Below, piece by piece: positions 58,601-64,000 of a stretch of DNA of 64,000 nt. Under the pieces are notes generated by a model that was not told where the DNA came from, ran no database searches, and saw nothing but the letters and a program-made list of their open reading frames with translations. Source of the DNA: Kitasatospora sp. GAS204B (GTDB lineage: Bacteria; Actinomycetota; Actinomycetes; Streptomycetales; Streptomycetaceae). Location: the NCBI RefSeq assembly GCF_029892155.1, contig NZ_JARZAG010000018.1, forward strand, positions 113,682-177,681, written 5' to 3'. Position 1 is the first letter of the stretch. The number at the start of each line of letters is the position of its first letter. Both the position numbers and the translations under genes were made by a program.

Positions 58601-61600
58601 CGAGCTCGGCGAGATCGAGGCGGCGCTGGCCGACCACCCGCAGGTGGCGGCGGCCGTCGTCGTGCTGCGCGAGGACACCCCCGGGGAGCGCCGCCTGGTC
58701 GCCTACCTGGTCACCCCGGCGGCCACGCCGACCACGCCGACCACGCCGAGCGCGCCGAGCGCGCCGACGACACCGACCACGCCGACCACCGGCGAGCTGC
58801 GCGCCCACCTCCAGCAGCGGTTGCCGGACCACATGGTCCCGGCCGCCTTCGTCACCCTCGACCGCTTCCCGCTCAACCCGAACGGCAAGCTCGACCGCCG
58901 CGCGCTGCCCGCGCCGGACGGCCACCGGCCCGAGCTGGACGCCGCCTACACGGCCCCGCGCACGCCCGTCGAGCAGGCGGTCGCCGCGAGCTGGTCCGAG
59001 GTACTGGGCATCGACACCATCGGCGTCCACGACAACTTCTTCCACCTCGGCGGGCACTCGCTGCTCGCCACCCAGGTCACCAGCCGGCTGCGCAGGACGC
59101 TCGGCGTCGAGCTGCCGGTCCGGGCCCTGTTCACCGCGCCGACGTCCGCCCAACTCGCCGCCGTGATCGAGGAGCTGGAGAGCGCCGAGACGAGCCGGAT
59201 CACCCCCGCCGCGCGCGACCGGGGCCCGCTGCCGCTGAGCTTCGCCCAGCAGCGGCTCTGGTTCCTGGACCAGCTCGACCCCGCGCGGGCCGAGTACCTG
59301 ATCCCGTTCGCGCTGCGGATCACCGGGCCGCTGGACACCGACGCGCTGCGGGCCGCGCTGCACGGGCTGGTGGCCCGGCACGAGGTGCTCCGCACCCGGT
59401 TCACCACCGGCGCCGAGGGACCTGCTCAGCTGATCGACCCGCCGGCCGAACCGCTGCCGGCCGAACCGCTGCTGGCCGAACCGCTGCTGGCCGACCATGA
59501 CCTGCGGCGGCTGCCCGACGCGGCCGAGCGCGAGGCGGCGGCCAGGCGGTTGGTGGAAGCCGAAGCCTGCCGGCCGATCGAGCTCAGCACCGGTCCGGTG
59601 ATGCGGACGCTGCTGATCCGGTTGGCCGAGCAGGAGTCGATCCTGGTGGTGACGGTCCATCACATCGCCTTCGACGGCTGGTCGGTGACCGTCCTCTCCC
59701 GTGAACTGACCGAGCTGTACGCGGCCGCCCAGCAGCAGCGCGCGGCCGAACTGCCCGCGCTGCCGGTGCAGTACGCGGACTACGCCGTCTGGCAGCGCGA
59801 GTGGCTGACCGGCGACACGCTGGAGCGGCAACTGGCCTACTGGCGCGGACGGTTGGCTGACATTGAGCCACTGGAGCTGCCCACCGACCACCGCCGCCCC
59901 GCCCAGCGCACCGGCGAGGGCGCCACCATCGCCTTCGCCGTCCCGGCCGAGCTGAGCGAGCGGCTGAGGACCACGGCGGCCGGGCACGGCGCGAGCCTGT
60001 TCATGACCCTGCTGGCGGCCTTCCAGCTCCTGCTCGCCAGGTACAGCGGCCAGCAGGACATCACCGTCGGCACCCCGATCGCCGGCCGCAACCGGGCCGA
60101 GGTCGAGGAGATGATCGGGTTCTTCGTCAACACCCTGGTCCTGCGCACCGACCTGTCCGGCGACCCGACCTTCGCGGAGTTGCTCGACCGGGTGAAGGAG
60201 ACGGCGCTCGGCGCCTACGAGCACCAGGACCTGCCCTTCGAACGGCTGGTCGAGGAGCTGGCGCCACAGCGCGACCTGTCGCGCAACCCGCTCTTCCAGA
60301 CCCTGTTCGTGCTGCAGAACGTCCCCGACTTCGACACCTGGCAGTTGCCCGGGCTGACCGTGGCGCCGATCCCGCTCACCGCGAAGGACGCCAAGTTCGA
60401 CCTGGCCATGTACCTCAGCGAGACGGCGGACGGCGGCCTGGAGGGTGCGATCGTCTACAGCACGGACCTGTTCGAGGCACCCACCATGCACCGGCTGGCC
60501 GAGCACTTCCAGCACCTGCTGACCGCCGCGACCGCCCGGCCGCAGACCAGGCTGTCCGAACTGGAGTTGCTCGGGGCGGCGGAGCGGCGGCGGATCCTGG
60601 TCGACTGGAACGACACCGCCACCGCCTACCCCGACACCGCGACCCTCCACTCGCTCTTCGAGGAACGGGTCGCGTGCGACCCGGACGCCACCGCCGTGAC
60701 CTGCGGCGAGGAGACTCTGACGTACCGTCAGCTCAACGAGCGGGCCAACCGGCTCGCCCACCACCTGCGCGGCCTGGACCTGACCCCCGACACCCCGGTC
60801 GGCGTCTGCCTGGAGCGCGGCCCGGACCTGATCTGCGCGCTGCTCGGCATCCTCAAGGCCGGCGCCGCCTACCTCCCGCTCGACCCCGAGCACCCAGCCG
60901 AGCGGCTCGCCTACCTGGTCGAGGACACCGCGACACCGCTGGTCATCACCCACACGACGCTCAGCGACCGGCTGCCCCCCACGACCCCGCGCCTGGCCCT
61001 GGACGCCGACCGCGCCGCCCTGGCCGGACAGCCGACCGGCAACCCGACGCCGCTGGCCGGCCCCGACGACCTCTGCTACCTGATCTACACCAGCGGCTCC
61101 ACCGGCCGGCCCAAGGGTGTCCGGATCGAGCACGGCGGGGTGGTCAACTACCTGGCGGGCATGCAGAACGAGTTCCCGATCGCGGCCGGCGAGGGCTTCC
61201 TGCAGGCCACACCGCTCTCCTTCGACGTCTCCGCTTACGAGATCTTCTGGCCGCTCTGGCGCGGGGCGAACGTGGTCCTGGTGCCTGGTTCGGATCGGCT
61301 CGACATGACCAGGGTGACGCGCCTGATGCGTGATCACCGGATCGTCGGGCTGCACTTCGTGCCCAGCCTGCTCGACCTGTTCGTCACCGAGGCCCGCCCC
61401 GATGACTGCACCCACCTGCGGTACGCCTTCGCCAGTGGCGAGCCGCTGCAGCCGGCCCTGGTCAGCCGGTTCCTCGACCGGTTCCCCGGCGACCTGATCA
61501 ACCTCTACGGCGCCACCGAGGTCTCGGTCGACAGCACCTTCTGGCGGGCCGACCGCTCCGCGCCCGGCGGCCCGGTGCTGGCCGGGCGGCCGATGACCAA

Positions 61601-62456
61601 CCAGACCGTCTACGTGCTGGACCCGGCCCAGCGCCCGGTGCCCTCGGGCGTGCTGGGCGAGGTCTACCTGGGCGGGGCCAGCGTCGGGCGCGGCTACCAC
61701 AGCCGGCCCGAGCTGACGGCGGAACGCTTCCTGCCGGACCCGTTCGCGGCGGCTGTCGAGGGTGACCGGCCCCCTCGGATGTACCGGACCGGGGACCTGG
61801 GACGCTTCACCGCGAGCGGTGAACTCGACCTGCTCGGCCGGGTCGACCGCCAGGTGAAGCTGCGCGGGGTGCGGATCGAACTCGGCGAGATCGAGGCCAT
61901 GCTGCTCGGGCACGAGCCGGTCGGCAGCTGCGCGGTGATCGTGCGCGAGGACACCCCCGGTCAGAAGCAACTGGTCGCGTACTGCGTCGCGGCGCCCGAG
62001 CAGCGGATCGACCTGGCCGGCCTGCGGGCCTGGGCCGGCGAGGTGCTGCCCCGAACGATGGTGCCCAGCGGCTTCGTGGTGCTGGACGAACTGCCGCTCT
62101 CCGCCAACGGCAAGGTCGACCACAAGGTGCTGCCCGCGCCCGACGGCGCCTGGACGGACCACGGCACCGACTTCGTGGCCCCGAGCGACGAGATCGAGGT
62201 CGCGCTCGCGGAGGTCATGGGCGACGTGCTCAACCTCGACCGGGTCGGCATTCACGACAACTTCTTCGAACTCGGCGGCCACTCGCTGCTCGCCACCCAA
62301 CTCGTCAACCGGATCGAAGCATTGACCGGTGTCCGTGTGAGCCTGCGGAAGCTCTTCCTGGTGCCCACCGTCGTCGGGATCAAGAGCCAGCTCGTCGAAC
62401 TGCTCGGAGCACTCGATGAACTCGGTGAAGGCGATGAGATCGGTGAACCCGCCTGA
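55638..62456 (+). CDS. NRPS, degenerate carrier-C-A-T-C-A-T
   Basis: 2272 aa. Residues 1-100 form a carrier domain whose attachment motif reads LGGDHAA, with His47 where the phosphopantetheine Ser should be. Then C1 ~120-540 (HHIVFDGW at ~256), A1 ~584-1060 (YTSGSTGRPKG ~731), T1 (LGGHSLL ~1137), C2 ~1196-1610 (HHIAFDGW ~1343), A2 ~1667-2110 (~1816), T2 (~2211). No E or TE, so the chain passes to the next protein at 62553. A2 pocket DVYHFSLVDK matches Ser (EntF DVWHFSLVDK). A1 pocket DSGWRGGQEK matches no code I know. Low-complexity inserts: a Thr/Pro/Ser tract in A1 and a 3 x 15-bp AEPLL-type repeat in C2 near 59446. Confidence 0.97.
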   Translation: MTTNPTAEPRRDELSPAQLRIAGIWQALLGVEVTDGDREFFELGGDHAAAAAMAERVAGEFGTAFRADAITGPLTVSSISSHLAEQAMLQAMRMFEEGTELELEASGPEEPAIPAAVRDGGPLPMSFAQQRLWFLDQLEPGRAEYLIPIGLRITGVLDTAALQAALSGLVARHEVLRTRFVADQDGQPAQLIDPPGPVTMSVHDLRHLTDHGAREESARRIVDGEAFQPVDLARGPLLRAVLVRVADEDHLLAVTVHHIVFDGWSTGILSRELTALYAAAAAGRDPVAALPAPALQYADFALWQRRWLSGDTLERQLGYWRDRLAGIEPLELPTDHRRPARRSGDGAELTFTVPAELVEQARTLAAETGASLFMTLLAAFQLLLAKYSGQQDIAVGTPIAGRNRAEIEEMIGFFINTLVLRTDLSGDPSFRQLVERVKETALGAYDHQDLPFERIVEELAPERDLSRNPLFQTMFLLQNVPDTRSWKLAGLGVEPMELEAQDAKFDFSWYLTEAPDGSLDGMVVYTTDLFEAPTMQRMVGHFQALLAAATAAPDRRLSELELLTAAERRQLLIDWNGPKTDGPDDVTIHQLFERQVELRPDAVAVHTSTGELTYRQLNERANRLAHHLRGLGLTPGSPVGVCLERGPDLICALLGILKAGAAYLPLDPEYPAERLGHMVTDSGAPLIVTERAHSRHFPSSVPQLLIDQDWPTGDTGNPEPLAGPGDLAYFIYTSGSTGRPKGVQIEHGALRARMRETVRQLGLTPDDRVLQFASIAFDSSVGQLFAPLSCGASVALRDAEWDPAGLAELIRAAEVTVAWLTPTAFAALTAQLDGPQSLSPALRLVRLGGEALRQEQVRQWFERCAVPLVNGYGPSEGAQEAATALIEGPGRFVPVGRPVANTEVFLVDRDGRLVPVGVPGEILISCPGLARGYQNHPELTAEKFAEYRVDGVARRVYRTGDLAKWHPDGQLEFVGRADNQVKLRGYRIELGEIEAALADHPQVAAAVVVLREDTPGERRLVAYLVTPAATPTTPTTPSAPSAPTTPTTPTTGELRAHLQQRLPDHMVPAAFVTLDRFPLNPNGKLDRRALPAPDGHRPELDAAYTAPRTPVEQAVAASWSEVLGIDTIGVHDNFFHLGGHSLLATQVTSRLRRTLGVELPVRALFTAPTSAQLAAVIEELESAETSRITPAARDRGPLPLSFAQQRLWFLDQLDPARAEYLIPFALRITGPLDTDALRAALHGLVARHEVLRTRFTTGAEGPAQLIDPPAEPLPAEPLLAEPLLADHDLRRLPDAAEREAAARRLVEAEACRPIELSTGPVMRTLLIRLAEQESILVVTVHHIAFDGWSVTVLSRELTELYAAAQQQRAAELPALPVQYADYAVWQREWLTGDTLERQLAYWRGRLADIEPLELPTDHRRPAQRTGEGATIAFAVPAELSERLRTTAAGHGASLFMTLLAAFQLLLARYSGQQDITVGTPIAGRNRAEVEEMIGFFVNTLVLRTDLSGDPTFAELLDRVKETALGAYEHQDLPFERLVEELAPQRDLSRNPLFQTLFVLQNVPDFDTWQLPGLTVAPIPLTAKDAKFDLAMYLSETADGGLEGAIVYSTDLFEAPTMHRLAEHFQHLLTAATARPQTRLSELELLGAAERRRILVDWNDTATAYPDTATLHSLFEERVACDPDATAVTCGEETLTYRQLNERANRLAHHLRGLDLTPDTPVGVCLERGPDLICALLGILKAGAAYLPLDPEHPAERLAYLVEDTATPLVITHTTLSDRLPPTTPRLALDADRAALAGQPTGNPTPLAGPDDLCYLIYTSGSTGRPKGVRIEHGGVVNYLAGMQNEFPIAAGEGFLQATPLSFDVSAYEIFWPLWRGANVVLVPGSDRLDMTRVTRLMRDHRIVGLHFVPSLLDLFVTEARPDDCTHLRYAFASGEPLQPALVSRFLDRFPGDLINLYGATEVSVDSTFWRADRSAPGGPVLAGRPMTNQTVYVLDPAQRPVPSGVLGEVYLGGASVGRGYHSRPELTAERFLPDPFAAAVEGDRPPRMYRTGDLGRFTASGELDLLGRVDRQVKLRGVRIELGEIEAMLLGHEPVGSCAVIVREDTPGQKQLVAYCVAAPEQRIDLAGLRAWAGEVLPRTMVPSGFVVLDELPLSANGKVDHKVLPAPDGAWTDHGTDFVAPSDEIEVALAEVMGDVLNLDRVGIHDNFFELGGHSLLATQLVNRIEALTGVRVSLRKLFLVPTVVGIKSQLVELLGALDELGEGDEIGEPA

Positions 62457-62552
62457 CCCGACAGCTGGTTCAGACCGGCTCGGCACGGAAGAACGGCTCT
62501 TTCTGGGAAACCGTCCGTCCGCATCACGTGGACAGTGAGGAAACGAACCATC

Positions 62553-64000
62553 ATGAACGAGATTCCCGATCCAAATTCCAGCGTCACGTCCGTCGAGTCC
62601 CGCCTGCTCTCCAGGATCCGCCGGCGGGCGACCGCCGACCGCATCGCCCGCCGGGACATCAGCGGCCCGCTGCCACTCTCCTTCGCCCAGCAACGACTCT
62701 GGTTCCTCGACCAGTTGGAGCCCGGCGGCGCCGAGTACCTGATGCCGTGCGCGTTGCGGATCACCGGGACGCTCGACCTGGACGCGCTGGAGGCCGCCCT
62801 GTCAGGGCTGGTCACGCGGCACGAGGTGCTGCGAACCCGGTTCGTCGCCGACGACACGGGCCAGCCCGCCCAGCTGGTCGAGGCGCCGTGGCCGGTATCC
62901 GTGACCGTCCACGACCTGCGGACAGACGGTGAATTGACCGACCGTCAGGCTACGGCGCGGGAGCTGCTGCGCAATGCGGCGAGCCTGCCGTTCGAGCTGA
63001 CGGCGGGGCGGCCCCTGCGGGCGGACCTGGTGCGGATGACGGAGGACGAGCAGTACCTGCTGCTGACCGTGCACCACATCGCCTCGGACGGCTGGTCACA
63101 GGGCATCCTCGCCCGCGAGCTGCGGGCGCTCTACGCGGCAGCGCTGACCGGGCAGGCGGCCGAACTGCCGGAGCCCGCCGTGCAGTACGCCGACTTCGCG
63201 CTCTGGCAGCGCCAGCGGCTGACCGGCACCACCCTGGAGCGCCAGCTGGGCTACTGGCGGGAACAGTTGGCCGGAATCGAGCCGCTGGAACTGCCCACCG
63301 ACCACCGCCGGCCCGCGCGGCACGGCGGCAGCGGGGACTCGGTGCTGTTCAGCGTTCCGGCCGAGGTGACCGAGCGGCTGAAGAGCGCGGCGGCAAGTGA
63401 GGGCGCGAGTCTGTTCATGGTCCTGCTGGGGGTGTTCCAGCTGCTGCTGTCCAAGTACAGCGGACAGCAGGACATCGCGGTGGGCACCCCGATCGCCGGC
63501 CGCAACCGGGCCGAGATCGAGGACGTGATCGGGTTCTTCGTCAACACGCTGGTGCTGCGCACCGATCTCGCCGGAGACCCGACCTTCGGCGAGCTGCTGG
63601 CGCGGGTCAAGGAGGCGGCGCTGGGCGCGTACGACCACCAGGACCTGCCGTTCGAGCGGCTGGTGGAGGAACTGGCGCCCGAGCGCGACCTGTCGCGCAA
63701 CCCGCTCTTCCAGACGATGCTCGTGCTGCAGGCACCGGAGAGCAGCGGCGAGTCCGGGGACGGGGGTTGGGGGCTCGCCGGCACGCGAGTGGAACCCGTG
63801 GAGCTCAAGCGGGGTATCGCGAAGTTCGACCTGACGCTCAACCTGGTGGAGAGCGGCGACGGCCTGCTGGCGGCTCTGGAATACCGGACCGATCTCTTCG
63901 AACCAGCCACGATGGAGCGGCTGGTGGGGCACTTCCAGACGCTTCTCGCCGGGGTGGCCGCACGGCCGGAGGCGCGGTTGAGCGAGTTGGAGATGCTGAC
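62553..64000 (+). CDS. NRPS starting with a condensation domain (3' partial)
   Basis: The frame is open from ATG 62553 to the window end. After a short N-terminus (~45 aa) an LCL-type C domain begins with GPLPLSFAQQRLWFLDQLEP. It has the active HHIASDGW motif at ~175 and the later DVIGFFVNTLVLRTDL and HQDLPFERLVEELAPERDLS blocks. It starts 96 bp after the preceding NRPS and would accept its seryl-bound chain. The downstream A and T domains lie outside the window. Confidence 0.95.
   Translation, partial: MNEIPDPNSSVTSVESRLLSRIRRRATADRIARRDISGPLPLSFAQQRLWFLDQLEPGGAEYLMPCALRITGTLDLDALEAALSGLVTRHEVLRTRFVADDTGQPAQLVEAPWPVSVTVHDLRTDGELTDRQATARELLRNAASLPFELTAGRPLRADLVRMTEDEQYLLLTVHHIASDGWSQGILARELRALYAAALTGQAAELPEPAVQYADFALWQRQRLTGTTLERQLGYWREQLAGIEPLELPTDHRRPARHGGSGDSVLFSVPAEVTERLKSAAASEGASLFMVLLGVFQLLLSKYSGQQDIAVGTPIAGRNRAEIEDVIGFFVNTLVLRTDLAGDPTFGELLARVKEAALGAYDHQDLPFERLVEELAPERDLSRNPLFQTMLVLQAPESSGESGDGGWGLAGTRVEPVELKRGIAKFDLTLNLVESGDGLLAALEYRTDLFEPATMERLVGHFQTLLAGVAARPEARLSELEML

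Noticed and set aside
55599..62693. 2364-codon open frame antisense to the second NRPS
   Set aside because: High GC3 opens antisense frames; the sense strand has complete NRPS domains and the antisense protein has only composition-driven Gln/Val/Asp/Gly runs.

Overview
The window is high-G+C DNA with strong G/C bias at third codon positions, GGAGG-type ribosome binding sites, frequent GTG/TTG starts and several promoters that look leaderless. Together with the gene families (NRPS, soluble P450s, WhiJ/Scr1-type XRE regulators, DUF6879, type III PKS) this points to a streptomycete (Streptomyces or Kitasatospora-like). I saw no rRNA, tRNA or CRISPR array.

Layout. (1) 1-9664: the last three modules of an NRPS, C*-A-T-C-A-T-C-A-T-TE, cut at the window start. 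Pocket residues read as Asp/Asn-like, Ser-like and Val-like. A strong bidirectional hairpin follows. (2) 9.7-16.5 kb: a DUF47/PhoU-like protein with an 8-bp repeat in its reading frame, a P450 broken by an extra copy of a 7-bp repeat, a kinase-like protein, a D-amino-acid-oxidase-like flavoenzyme divergent from a LysR regulator with a T-N11-A box, and a GNAT. (3) 16.5-21.1 kb: a decayed stretch with two remnants of one methyltransferase, remnants of a reductase, an integrase-like protein and a TPR-type protein, a tandem pair of membrane-anchored paralogues, and a CGNR regulator. (4) 21.1-33.4 kb: MFS exporter, small Cys protein, cold-shock-like protein, a molybdenum hydroxylase (FAD subunit plus a fused 2Fe-2S/Mo subunit), beta-lactamase-fold protein, a His-tailed methyltransferase divergent from an XRE-cupin regulator, a YbjQ/UPF0145 operon, and a HIT-like protein. 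(5) 33.5-38.3 kb: a secreted protein with duplicated Ig-like repeats and a P1B-4 metal ATPase. (6) 38.4-43.9 kb: P450, then a UbiA prenyltransferase divergent from a type III PKS / ICMT-like methyltransferase / FAD enzyme operon, whose order resembles alkylresorcinol (srsABC) and BpsAB loci. (7) 44-47.5 kb: ArsR-type regulator with a perfect palindromic operator plus MFS exporter, then a secreted PAF-acetylhydrolase-like enzyme. (8) 47.5-50.8 kb: a WhiJ/Scr1-like locus (small protein, DUF6879, XRE-DUF5753), followed on the same strand by two micro-ORFs and a GNAT. An almost identical 16-bp motif lies upstream of both transcription units. (9) 50.9-55.4 kb: GNAT, TetR divergent from an epimerase-like SDR, alpha/beta hydrolase, FAD monooxygenase. 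(10) 55.6-64 kb: start of a second NRPS system. Its first protein begins with a carrier domain that has lost its phosphopantetheine serine, followed by C-A-T-C-A(Ser)-T. The second protein starts with a C domain and runs off the window.

Best candidates for something undescribed are the WhiJ-like locus with its shared operator and micro-ORFs, the YbjQ operon, the type III PKS/UbiA cluster, and the short non-triplet repeats that set the reading frame of two genes near 10-11 kb.
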